A stretch of 64,000 bases of DNA from DASQFI01 sp963780895 (GTDB lineage Bacteria > Acidobacteriota > Vicinamibacteria > Vicinamibacterales > SCN-69-37), in assembly GCA_963780895.1 (NCBI GenBank), contig CAWAEG010000006.1:310001-374000 (forward strand), given 5' to 3'. The translations under genes were made by a program, and so were the position numbers. Every line of letters starts with the position of its first letter. Within the stretch, counting starts at the first letter, position 1. Shown piece after piece: positions 52,396 through 60,301 of the stretch. The notes under the pieces were generated by a model. It searched no databases, was not told the origin of the DNA, and saw only the letters and a list, made by a program, of their open reading frames with translations.

Positions 52396-53470
52396 CGAGC
52401 CGCTCCGCGGGGAGATCGATCCGGACAGCCGTGCCGGACGCTTCCCGGTCGAATGTCAGGCGGTACCCGTCGCCGTAGGCGCCGTCGAGGCGGCGGCGTG
52501 TGATCTGAAGGCCCCGGCCCGTCCCGAACGCGCCCGCCGTCGTCGTCGCCGCCGCCCCGTGCCCGGCGTCGCGTACGACGATCTGCAGACGTCCATCGCC
52601 AATCGTGGCCTGGACTTCGACATACCGCGCCGAGGCGTACGGCGTCACGCCATGCTTGACGGCGTTCTCGACGATCGGCTGGAGGAGCAACGCCGGGACG
52701 AGCGCGCTCCGTGCGGCGTCGTCGATGTCGAATGTCACCGCCAGCCTCGATCCGAGCCGGATGCGCTCGACGTCGAGATACGCGCGGACGAGGTCCAGCT
52801 CGCGCTCGAGCGGAACCTGATCGGCGTCGGCGCGCGCGAACACGGCTTTCATGAGGTCGGCGAGCCGGACGATCATGGTGCGCGCGAGCGCTGGATCGCG
52901 GTCGACGAGGGCGAGCAGCGAGTTCAGCGCATTGAGGACGAAGTGCGGCTGGAACTGCGCCCTGAGCAGCGAGAGCTCCGCGTCGCGGGCCGCGACGACC
53001 AGCTCGTGTTCGCGGCCGGCCCGCTGCCGCTCACGCGCCCACGCCAGAGAAGCCAGGGTCGCGCCAAGGGCGGCGGCGTACGCCAGCGCTCCGGTCGCGA
53101 ATTGGAACAGCCAGCTCTCGGCATAGACCAGCTGCCAGAAGAACGGCCCGATCGTCCATCGGTGAAAGCTCATCTGGATGCCGAACCAGATGGTGAGCAC
53201 GAACACGGCGATACCGATGTGCGCGAGGGCGAGGGTTGCGGCGGGACGGGGCACATCCAGCAGGCGGGCGTACCACCGGCGGACCGGAATCATCAGCAGC
53301 GCGAGCGTATAGACGTAGACGATCGCGTTTGGCAGGGAGTAGCGGAACGGCAGCCCGATCTGCACGCGCAGCATGAGTGCATAGAGCAGCAGCGCGCCCG
53401 TCCAGGCGAGGAGGGGCAGCCACCAGCGGCGCCGCTCAGGGGCTTCGGACAGATCGATGGTGGCGGACAT
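52385..53470 (-). CDS. LytS-like sensor histidine kinase
   Basis: 361 residues. About four or five membrane helices (LLAWTGALLLYALMLRVQIGLPF to LAYAAALGATLASLAWA) are followed by a short coil and the His_kinase domain. The phospho-acceptor H is in QFQPHFVLNALNSL, where most relatives have QFNPHFLFN. The ATP domain has LQPIVENAVKHG (N box), RDAGHG and GRGLQITRRRL (G box). It lacks an extracellular sensor domain and probably senses within the membrane. Its partner is the overlapping LytTR regulator. Upstream genes encode a TonB receptor and a TPR protein. Confidence 0.87.
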   Translation of the reverse strand: MSATIDLSEAPERRRWWLPLLAWTGALLLYALMLRVQIGLPFRYSLPNAIVYVYTLALLMIPVRRWYARLLDVPRPAATLALAHIGIAVFVLTIWFGIQMSFHRWTIGPFFWQLVYAESWLFQFATGALAYAAALGATLASLAWARERQRAGREHELVVAARDAELSLLRAQFQPHFVLNALNSLLALVDRDPALARTMIVRLADLMKAVFARADADQVPLERELDLVRAYLDVERIRLGSRLAVTFDIDDAARSALVPALLLQPIVENAVKHGVTPYASARYVEVQATIGDGRLQIVVRDAGHGAAATTTAGAFGTGRGLQITRRRLDGAYGDGYRLTFDREASGTAVRIDLPAERLGVA

Positions 53471-53499
53471 CTATCGGATTATCCGGCGATTGGCGACCG

Positions 53500-54261
53500 T
53501 CATTTCACCACCGCCGGGAGCAGGACGTACCGAACCCAGCCGGAATTGGGCGCGATGGCAAGTGCCCGTTCGTATTCCGCTCGCGCCGCGGCCTTGTCGC
53601 CGCGTTTGGCGAAAATCTGGCCGAGCCAGGCGTGCGCGTCGAACCGCCCCCAGCCGGGCCACGGCTTGGCGGCCGGCTCGCTCTGAAAGGCCGTCAGCGC
53701 GCGCCGGATGAGCGCCTCCGCTTCCGTGTCGGAGCCGCCGAACATTGCCGGCGTGTTGAATTTCCCAACGCCCTGGCTCAGCAGAACGCGCGGGTTGTCC
53801 GGCTCCAGTGTGACGGCCTCAGCAATCGCGCCGCTCGAGCGGGGACCGAGGACGATTCCTCGGATCGACGACTTCGCGATCTTCGCGCCGTAGACGCTGC
53901 TGAGGAGTGCGAGCGCTTCAGCCGATTTCGGATCGATCTTGAGCGTGGCTTTGAGCTGGGCCTCCGCCTCGGTGAGCAGCGCGTCCTGTTCGGCTGCCGG
54001 AACCGACGGGTTGAATGCCAGTCGCCAGCCGATGTACGCAACCGCGTAGGCCAGAAGCGCGCGCGAGCTTCCGCCGGGCGCGGTCTGGAGACGCAGCGCC
54101 TCGGCCCGACAGAGTTTCAACGTCGCGGTATCGTCTGACAGCACGGCCTGATCGATCCGCGCGGTGAGCTTCGTCCAAGTCTCGTCCTGCCCGGTCGGGC
54201 TCGGAGGCATTGGGCGTCCAGCGAGCAGGATCGTGGCGACCAGCAACACAGAGCGAAGCAT
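53500..54261 (-). CDS. Exported TPR protein
   Basis: 253 residues from ATG 54261, with AGGAGG four bases upstream. A signal peptide (SVLLVATILLAG) leads into helical repeats: KLTARIDQAVLSDDTATLKLCRAEAL, LLTEAEAQLKATLKIDPKSAEALALLSSVYG, SGAIAEAVTLEPDNPRVLLSQGVG, and a last TPR-like pair (WLGQIFAKRGDKAAARAEYERALAIAPNSG). It starts 15 bases after the TonB receptor ends and is probably a periplasmic partner of it. No catalytic motif is seen. Confidence 0.75.
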   Translation of the reverse strand: MLRSVLLVATILLAGRPMPPSPTGQDETWTKLTARIDQAVLSDDTATLKLCRAEALRLQTAPGGSSRALLAYAVAYIGWRLAFNPSVPAAEQDALLTEAEAQLKATLKIDPKSAEALALLSSVYGAKIAKSSIRGIVLGPRSSGAIAEAVTLEPDNPRVLLSQGVGKFNTPAMFGGSDTEAEALIRRALTAFQSEPAAKPWPGWGRFDAHAWLGQIFAKRGDKAAARAEYERALAIAPNSGWVRYVLLPAVVK

Positions 54262-54275
54262 GCAACCTCCTGGAT

Positions 54276-56447
54276 TCAGCGACTGATCGAGCAGCCGACA
54301 TAGAACGATCGCGGCGCAGCAGACTGCACGGGCCGGCGAATCGAGTAGTCGCCGGAGTATGCGTATTCGAAGAAATTGAGCCGGTCGAAGACGTTGTCCA
54401 CACTGGCGAAAAACACGGCGGTCGTGCGGGCGCCGAGCGGTGTGATCACGCTCGCCGCCAGGTCGAGACGCTCGTACCTCGGGAGGCGCTCCGAGTTGAT
54501 CGGAGCCCAGATGGGCGCCACGCCGGCGGGCGTTGACACAACGGCCATGATCGGCGTGAACGGCCGTCCCGCCGCGACCCGCCACGTGCCGGCCACGGCG
54601 AAGGCGCGACCCATGGGCACAGTGGCGACGACGGCCCACGAATAGGGAATGGCGAAGTCGGGTGTCCACGCGCCTTCAGGCAACGGGTACCGCTCGCGTT
54701 GCTCAGGCGCCGTCCAGCGGCGACGGGCGTGCAGGACGCCGCCTGATAGTCGCAGGTCGAGACGCGGCCAGATCCGACGCACGAACAGGTCGATGCCTCG
54801 CGCCGTGCCGTAGCCCTCCGACGTGAAGCCGGCAAGGGTGTCTTCGATCGGGAGTGATTGATACTGTTTCCAGTACGCCTCGGCTCTGAAGAAGAGCGGT
54901 TCGTCAGGTTGGCCGCGCTCGTAGCCGGCGACGTAGTGCGTCGCTTCCATCGGATGCAACGTCGTGGCGCCGCGCTCGGCGTCGAAGTAATTCGGTGCCG
55001 GGCCCTGATGATAGCGACCCCAGGCGAACCGAAGCGTACGGTTTTCCGAGAGCTGCCAGCGGATCGCGGCGCGCGGCGCAGCCGTCCACGCGGCGACGCC
55101 GTCGAACCGATCGAGCCGTGCGCCGAGCTCCGGGGTGAACCGTCCGATCCGTCGAAAGAGCATCGCCGCCGAACCTGCCCGCCAGTCGGATCGATCGATC
55201 GTGAAGCCCGCGACGCCGCCGATGCCGGCGAAGTCGCCGCCCTGTGATGGCACGCGGCCATCGGTGCGCGTCTTGCGGCGGTCGCCGTCGAGACCGAGGC
55301 GAAGCGACCATCCCGCCACGTCACCCATCAACTCGGCGCGGCCGGACGCATGACTTTCGTCTTCGTCGATCGCGAGAACCCCGACGTCCGTGGTCTTGCG
55401 GTACATGTCATGTCCGGCGGAGGCCAGCGCGCGCCAGGATCCCATCGACCGCTCCCACCGGCTCGCGATGAGCTCATGGCGGGTACCGGAGTGCAGGAAG
55501 CCGACGAACGAGTCTTTCTCCAGCTCCACGCCGACGTGGTCGCCCTGCGCGAGCGCGAACACCCGGACGTGTCCGGCGCGCGACGACTCGAGATGCGCGC
55601 TGCCGCTCACGTCCCACCCGCCCGGCAGCCGATCGAACTCACGGGGACTCGGATTCACCGCGAACAGCACGGCGGGCGTCGAGCGGTTCGCCGCGATCCG
55701 GACGCCCGCCGTCTCACCAATCGGCCAGGCCGCTGAAGCCGAGAGCCCCGCCAGGCCCGCCGTCACGGTCGTTTGCATCTCGCGGGGGCGCGCGGCCGCG
55801 ACGAGATCCACGACTCCACTCAACGTGTTGGCGTACTGCGCCGAGAAGCCGCCGGTGGTGAACGAGACGCCCTGCGTGAGAAACGGATCGATGGCGCCGC
55901 GAAAGCCGCCCGTCGGTGTTTCGTACCGATACGGATGACTCACGACCACTCCGTCGAGGAGCACCAGCGTCTCGCTGACGTCTCCGCCGCGCACGAAGAG
56001 ACCCGTGCCGTCGTCGATTCGCGCGACGCCGGGCAGCGTCCCGAGCGCACGCATCAGATCGGCCTGCGTGCCCGGCGTGCGTACGACGTCCAGCGGCGTC
56101 AGCGCCAGCGCTGCGCCATCCGGAGGCGGTGCCTGTCCCCTGACGGTGACCGCCTCCCACACGCCCGCTACCGCGAGCGTGATCACCATCGGGGAGGCCG
56201 GCATCTGGCGGCCCATCGGAACTTCGCGCGGGAGGAAACCCGGCAGCGCAAACAGAAGCGTCGCACCGTGTGGCGCCTGCACCGCAAACGAGCCGTCGTC
56301 GTTCGTGACCGCGATTGCCTTGTCACCCTTGATGCCTATCAGGACGCCGGGAAGCGGCAGCCCCGTCGCATCCACGACGCGGCCGGTCACAGGGAAAGAC
56401 GCCTGTGTCAGGACGACCGCGAAGACGGCGAGAGCCGCGCAGGTCAT
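54276..56447 (-). CDS. TonB-dependent receptor with carboxypeptidase-like N-terminal domain
   Basis: 723 residues. A signal peptide is followed by a carboxypeptidase-regulatory-like domain (FPVTGRVVDATGLPLPGVLIGIKG) and a plug domain (DVVRTPGTQADLMRALGTLPGV, GLFVRGGDVSETLVLLDGV, GFSAQYANTLSGVVDL). The remainder is a beta barrel with YHQGPAPNYFDAERGATTLHPMEATHYVAGYERG and a C-terminal RRPVQSAAPRSFYVGCSI strand. It would import a nutrient across the outer membrane using TonB energy. Ligand is unknown. It heads the long minus-strand run that includes a LytS/LytR pair. The receptor lacks the usual terminal Phe. Confidence 0.85.
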   Translation of the reverse strand: MTCAALAVFAVVLTQASFPVTGRVVDATGLPLPGVLIGIKGDKAIAVTNDDGSFAVQAPHGATLLFALPGFLPREVPMGRQMPASPMVITLAVAGVWEAVTVRGQAPPPDGAALALTPLDVVRTPGTQADLMRALGTLPGVARIDDGTGLFVRGGDVSETLVLLDGVVVSHPYRYETPTGGFRGAIDPFLTQGVSFTTGGFSAQYANTLSGVVDLVAAARPREMQTTVTAGLAGLSASAAWPIGETAGVRIAANRSTPAVLFAVNPSPREFDRLPGGWDVSGSAHLESSRAGHVRVFALAQGDHVGVELEKDSFVGFLHSGTRHELIASRWERSMGSWRALASAGHDMYRKTTDVGVLAIDEDESHASGRAELMGDVAGWSLRLGLDGDRRKTRTDGRVPSQGGDFAGIGGVAGFTIDRSDWRAGSAAMLFRRIGRFTPELGARLDRFDGVAAWTAAPRAAIRWQLSENRTLRFAWGRYHQGPAPNYFDAERGATTLHPMEATHYVAGYERGQPDEPLFFRAEAYWKQYQSLPIEDTLAGFTSEGYGTARGIDLFVRRIWPRLDLRLSGGVLHARRRWTAPEQRERYPLPEGAWTPDFAIPYSWAVVATVPMGRAFAVAGTWRVAAGRPFTPIMAVVSTPAGVAPIWAPINSERLPRYERLDLAASVITPLGARTTAVFFASVDNVFDRLNFFEYAYSGDYSIRRPVQSAAPRSFYVGCSISR

Positions 56448-56625
56448 ATGACTAGTGATACGTCGTCAGGGCGGCCGTCATTTGGCCGGATCGGTGAACG
56501 GCATCTGCGGGCGACGAACGGACTGATCGCGGCGGCTTGCCGCCCCTGATCGCGCGGCGTAGAATCGCGGCCTCGGCTCAATCAGGCGCTGGAGCCCGCG
56601 CAAGAGATTTCCCGGAGGAGGGACT

Positions 56626-58677
56626 ATGCCGCGCACAGGTTTCACCGTTGGCGTCTTCACCATCGGCGTCGTCGGATGGCTCGTGCTGCCCCTGCACGCG
56701 CGCGACCAGGCGCGCGAGGGCAGGAAGCTGCAGCTCGAGCAGTTCTTCGACTTCGAGACCGTGTCGAATCCGCGGATTTCGCCAGACGGAACGCAGATCG
56801 TCTACACCCGCGGCTGGGTGGACAAAGTCAACGATCGCCGCAGCTCGGCGCTCTGGATCATGGGCGCCGACGGCACGAAAAATCGCCTTCTCACCACCGG
56901 CTCCAACGCGATCTGGTCGCCCGACGGCACGCGGATCGCGTTCACGCGCGACGGGGAGCCGAATGGCTCGCAGATCTGGGTGCGCTGGATGGACGCCGAA
57001 GGGGCGACGACGCAGATCACCCATCTCGAACAGAGTCCGTCGAATATCACGTGGGCGCCGGACGGCAAGTCGGTCGCATTCACCATGCTCGTCCCGCGTC
57101 GCGAGACTTGGCCGATTCGGATGCCGGCGCGTCCCGAGGGTGCGAAGTGGATCGAAGCGCCGCGCATCGTCGAGAGCCTCACCTACCGCGCGGATCGGCA
57201 GGGCTTCATCGAGCAGGGCCTGAGTCAGATCTTCATGGTTCCAGCCGAAGGCGGTACCGAGCGCCGGCTGACCGACGGCCAGTACAACTACGCGGGCGAG
57301 TTCTGTTTCACGAACGACGGCAAGGAGATCCTGTTTTCCGCCGGCCGCGGTCCCAACTGGGAGCGAGAATATCGTCAGTCGGATGTCTACGCGCTGAACG
57401 TCGCCACCGGGACCCTCCGGCCGCTGACGAATCGCAGCGGGCCCGATACCTCTCCGGCGCTCTCGCCCGACGGCCGATGGGTCGCCTATCTGGGCTACGA
57501 CTACACGACGGACACCTACATCGACAACGAGCTCTACGTCGTCAACGTCGCCGGAACCGGCACGCGCCAGATGACGGCGAAGTTCGACCGGTCGCCGGAC
57601 AACCTGACCTGGGCGCCCGACTCGAATGGGATCTACTTCACGGCCGACGACAGCGGGTCACGGAATCTTCACTATGCGCCGCTCGACGGAGCCATCACGA
57701 CGGTCACGAAAGGCACGCACCTCATCACGTTGAGCGACATCAATCGCACCGGCCAGGCGGTAGGCACGCTCACGAGCTTTCACAAGCCTGGCGACGTGAT
57801 TTCGTTCTCGCTGGCGAATCCATCCTCGGTCCGGCAGCTTACGAACGTGAACGAAGACGTGCTCAGCCAGGTGAAGCTCGGCGACGTCGAGGAGATTTGG
57901 TACAGCTCGCTCGACGATTACAAGGTTCAGGGCTGGGTCATCAAGCCGCCGGACTTCGATCCGAAGAAGAAGTACCCGCTGATGCTCTCGATCCATGGCG
58001 GACCGCACTCGATGTACGGGGTCGGCTTCAACTTCGCGTGGCAGGAGCACGCGGCCAATGGGTACGTGGTTCTCTACACGAATCCGCGCGGATCGACAGG
58101 CTACGGCAGCGCGTTCGGTAACGCGATCAAATACAACTACCCGTCGAAGGACTTCGACGATCTCATGAAGGGCGTGGACACCGTGATCGCGAAGGGCTAC
58201 GTGGACGAACGCAACATGTTCGTGTACGGCTGTTCGGGCGGCGGCGTCCTGACGGCGTGGACGGTCGGACACACCGATCGGTTCGCGGCCGCCGCGTCCC
58301 AGTGCCCGGTGATCAACTGGATCTCGTTCGTCGGCAACGTGGACGGCAACCCTCTGCGCTGGTACGACGACTTCGAAAAGTTTCCGTGGGAAGATCCGAG
58401 CGAACACCTGCGCCGCTCGCCGCTGATGTACGTCGGCAACGTGAAGACGCCGACGATGCTGATGACCGGCGTGCTCGACATGCGGACACCAATCAGCCAG
58501 ACGGAGGAGTTCTACCAGGCGCTGAAAGCGGTCGGCGTGCCAACGGCGATGCTGCGATTCAACGGCGAGTACCATGGCACGACGTCGCGGCCCTCGAACT
58601 TCATCCGCACGCAGCTCTACCTGCGCTATTGGTTCGAGAAGTATTCGCGGAAAGACGAGCCGGCGGCGCGGAGGTAG
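56626..58677 (+). CDS. Exported S9-family prolyl oligopeptidase/acylaminoacyl peptidase
   Basis: 683 residues. A signal peptide is followed by a TolB-like propeller (ISPDGTQIVYTRG, LSPDGRWVAYLGYD, WAPDSNGIYFTADD) and a C-terminal alpha/beta-hydrolase domain from about residue 430. The catalytic triad is S537 in YGCSGGG, D618 in GVLDMRTP and H650 in GEYHGTT; LSIHGGPHSMYG forms the oxyanion hole. It cleaves short peptides or acylated N-termini in the periplasm. GGAGG precedes ATG 56626. The 178-base divergent gap upstream separates it from the TonB receptor gene. A YCII-like gene follows after 15 bases. Confidence 0.9.
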   Translation: MPRTGFTVGVFTIGVVGWLVLPLHARDQAREGRKLQLEQFFDFETVSNPRISPDGTQIVYTRGWVDKVNDRRSSALWIMGADGTKNRLLTTGSNAIWSPDGTRIAFTRDGEPNGSQIWVRWMDAEGATTQITHLEQSPSNITWAPDGKSVAFTMLVPRRETWPIRMPARPEGAKWIEAPRIVESLTYRADRQGFIEQGLSQIFMVPAEGGTERRLTDGQYNYAGEFCFTNDGKEILFSAGRGPNWEREYRQSDVYALNVATGTLRPLTNRSGPDTSPALSPDGRWVAYLGYDYTTDTYIDNELYVVNVAGTGTRQMTAKFDRSPDNLTWAPDSNGIYFTADDSGSRNLHYAPLDGAITTVTKGTHLITLSDINRTGQAVGTLTSFHKPGDVISFSLANPSSVRQLTNVNEDVLSQVKLGDVEEIWYSSLDDYKVQGWVIKPPDFDPKKKYPLMLSIHGGPHSMYGVGFNFAWQEHAANGYVVLYTNPRGSTGYGSAFGNAIKYNYPSKDFDDLMKGVDTVIAKGYVDERNMFVYGCSGGGVLTAWTVGHTDRFAAAASQCPVINWISFVGNVDGNPLRWYDDFEKFPWEDPSEHLRRSPLMYVGNVKTPTMLMTGVLDMRTPISQTEEFYQALKAVGVPTAMLRFNGEYHGTTSRPSNFIRTQLYLRYWFEKYSRKDEPAARR

Positions 58678-58692
58678 GGGCGGGAGACGCTC

Positions 58693-59067
58693 ATGTCAAA
58701 ACCCATCGCGGCCATCCTGATTTTCTCCGCCGGCGTCGCGGTCGGCGTCCGGGCCGGCGCGCAGGCGCCGAAGCTGTTTGCCGTCGAACTGACGCGGGGT
58801 CCGGCCTGGGACACGTCGAAGCCCGCCGGCGAACAGCCCGGCTTCAAAGAGCACAGCGCGAATATCAAGCGGCTGACAGACTCGCAGGCGCTCGTCATCG
58901 GTGCCCGGTACGGCGACAAAGGACTCCTCGTCGTCACCGCCGCGGACGAAGCCGCCGCGCGGGCGCAGTTCGCGACGGATCCGATGGTGTCGAACGATCT
59001 CTTTCGGGCGGACGTGTCCGCGTTTTCCCCGTTCAAGCACGGGTGTACCGACACAGTCAAACGCTAG
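58693..59067 (+). CDS. Exported YCII-like protein
   Basis: 124 residues with a signal segment (AAILIFSAGVAVGVRAGAQ). The mature part (FAVELTRGPAWDTSKP, FKEHSANIKRLTDSQALVIGARYGDKGLLVVTAADEAAARAQFATDPMV) has the ferredoxin-like pattern of YCII domains, including the FKEH His. It probably forms a small periplasmic dimer. It is 15 bases after the S9 peptidase gene and is likely co-transcribed. Enzymatic activity is unknown. Confidence 0.72.
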   Translation: MSKPIAAILIFSAGVAVGVRAGAQAPKLFAVELTRGPAWDTSKPAGEQPGFKEHSANIKRLTDSQALVIGARYGDKGLLVVTAADEAAARAQFATDPMVSNDLFRADVSAFSPFKHGCTDTVKR

Positions 59068-59072
59068 GAAGC

Positions 59073-59220
59073 GGGTCTGGAAAACACATGTCGGTCACGG
59101 TACGGCGGTCCGCGGAAGGAATTGACGCGCGTTTTCTTTCTTCAATGAAAGTGGCCATGCGTCAGAAGGTTTCTTGGACCCGCCGTACCTCCGTCGTACC
59201 GACATGTGCTTTCCAGACCC
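59073..59220. repeat. 148-bp inverted-repeat element
   Basis: GGGTCTGGAAAACACATGTC (59073-59092) plus three bases pairs with 59198-59220 at 22 of 23 positions. Inner arms TACGGCGGTCC and GGACCCGCCGTA extend the stem. The ends match those at 27901-28012. GGTGTACCGAC occurs at 59042-59052 and 59221-59231, one copy on each side, although the left copy lies 20 bases from the arm and inside the YCII-like gene. It is a candidate non-autonomous element. Confidence 0.6.
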
Positions 59221-59420
59221 GGTGTACCGACCCGTGGTTTTCAACGTGAAGCCCTGCTGTGCCGCCATCACAACGATTGGGCAGATGGCGGCGCGTCCGC
59301 ATCTTTCTTTAATGAAACCATCTACAACGATTCGGCCGATGAGAGGGGCGGGCCGTTCATGGAGCGCGGAACCGCACGCTGACGAATTCCGTAGGTATTG
59401 ACGCGCTCCCAGGAGGCCTC
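59221..59420. other. Non-coding interval between repeat and next gene
   Basis: No gene is supported here. The stretch contains two short TTTCTTT.AATGAAA hairpins in related forms (the second near 59304-59320; the first is inside the element before it) and ends with AGGAGG at 59411-59416, the ribosome site of the gene at 59421. A promoter for that gene should lie here, but I see no convincing -35/-10 pair. Confidence 0.4.
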
Positions 59421-59798
59421 ATGACTCGTCTGGCTGTGTTGGCGTTTGCGCTACTGTCGCTCGTTCCAGTTTCAGCGGCCCAGGATCTCTCCGGCAAGTG
59501 GTCCGGCAGCTTCGTCATGACCCGTCCGGACGGATCGCTCAACAACGACCGGATCTATCTCGACCTGAAGCAGGCCAAGACCGAGATCACCGGCACTGCC
59601 GGCCCGAGCGCCGAGCGCCAGTGGCCGATCAAATCCGGCAAGGTCGAGGGTGGAACGGTGATCTTCGAGGTTCAGAGCGACGGGCCGCTCATCACGTTCA
59701 CCCTGGCCATCACCGACGGCCGCCTGAAGGGCGACGCGGCCGCCGAGCAGGAAGGCAAGAAGCTCAGCGCGAAGGTGGATGCGGAGCGGGTCAAGTAA
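59421..59798 (+). CDS. Small exported lipocalin-like/beta-rich protein
   Basis: 125 residues. A signal peptide (VLAFALLSLVPVSAAQ) is followed by DLSGKWSGSFVMTRPDGSLNNDRIYLDL, EITGTAGPSAERQWPI and LITFTLAITDGRLKGDAAAE, a repeated-strand pattern seen in many small acidobacterial exported proteins. AGGAGG precedes ATG 59421. It is convergent with the cupin gene. The function is unknown. Confidence 0.65.
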   Translation: MTRLAVLAFALLSLVPVSAAQDLSGKWSGSFVMTRPDGSLNNDRIYLDLKQAKTEITGTAGPSAERQWPIKSGKVEGGTVIFEVQSDGPLITFTLAITDGRLKGDAAAEQEGKKLSAKVDAERVK

Positions 59799-59821
59799 GA
59801 GGGCGGAGCCGGCCCACCGAC

Positions 59822-60237
59822 CTATTTCACCGGCGTCGCCAGCGGTTTGCCGACCTCGAGCACGTACGTCGAGACCACACGCAGCGTCCCCGTCCCGATG
59901 TTTTTCGCTTCATGCACCGCGCCCGCCGGCATGAAGATCACGTCGCCTGCCTTCAGGCGCTGAGGCGCTTGCCATCGATCGTCAGCTCGAGCGTCCCCTC
60001 GAGCACGTACCCAAGCTCTTCGCCCGGATGCGTGTGCCGGCCGGACGCGGCGCCTGGCTGGAAGTCCGAGCGGGACATGACGGCGTGCCGGTCTTTGATG
60101 GACAGTGGGTGATCCTGGAGCATGGTGCGGGTGAATGACGGCTGCGTCCCCTGCATAGCGCCGGCGACGATCGTCAGGGCCGTCGCGGCACACCCGACCG
60201 CTGGCACCGCCAGCAACGCTCTCATACGTTTCCTCAT
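59822..60237 (-). pseudogene. Exported cupin protein, one frame break near 59961-59968
   Basis: From ATG 60237 (another ATG at 60243 is in frame) a signal peptide (ALLAVPAVGCAATALTIVAG) is followed by the first cupin motif GRHTHPGEELGYVLEG and TLELTIDGK. One base appears to be missing in a C run, after which PQRLKAGDVIFMPAGAVHEAKN, the second cupin motif, continues to PLATPVK. The span is 3n+2 bases, which fits one lost base. The corrected product is about 138 residues. Cupins of this kind bind a metal and often act on small molecules or as regulators. The frame break may be a sequencing error. Confidence 0.75.
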
Positions 60238-60243
60238 GTACAT

Positions 60244-60300
60244 GCCTCTCATGTCCATGGTACCTTCATGTCCTTCATTACCTTCATGATCTTCATGCTC
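60244..60300. repeat. CTTCATG-type 9-base repeat in a divergent promoter region
   Basis: Units of the form CCTTCATGT, CTTCATTA and CTTCATGAT recur four or five times between the cupin and kinase start codons. On the other strand the reading resembles that of the arms at 35949. The tract occupies nearly the whole divergent control region, so regulatory sites, if any, must lie within it or inside the genes. Confidence 0.45.
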
Positions 60301-60301
60301 A

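Noticed and set aside
59073..59220. Insertion sequence
   Set aside because: There is no room for a transposase; at most it is a non-autonomous element.
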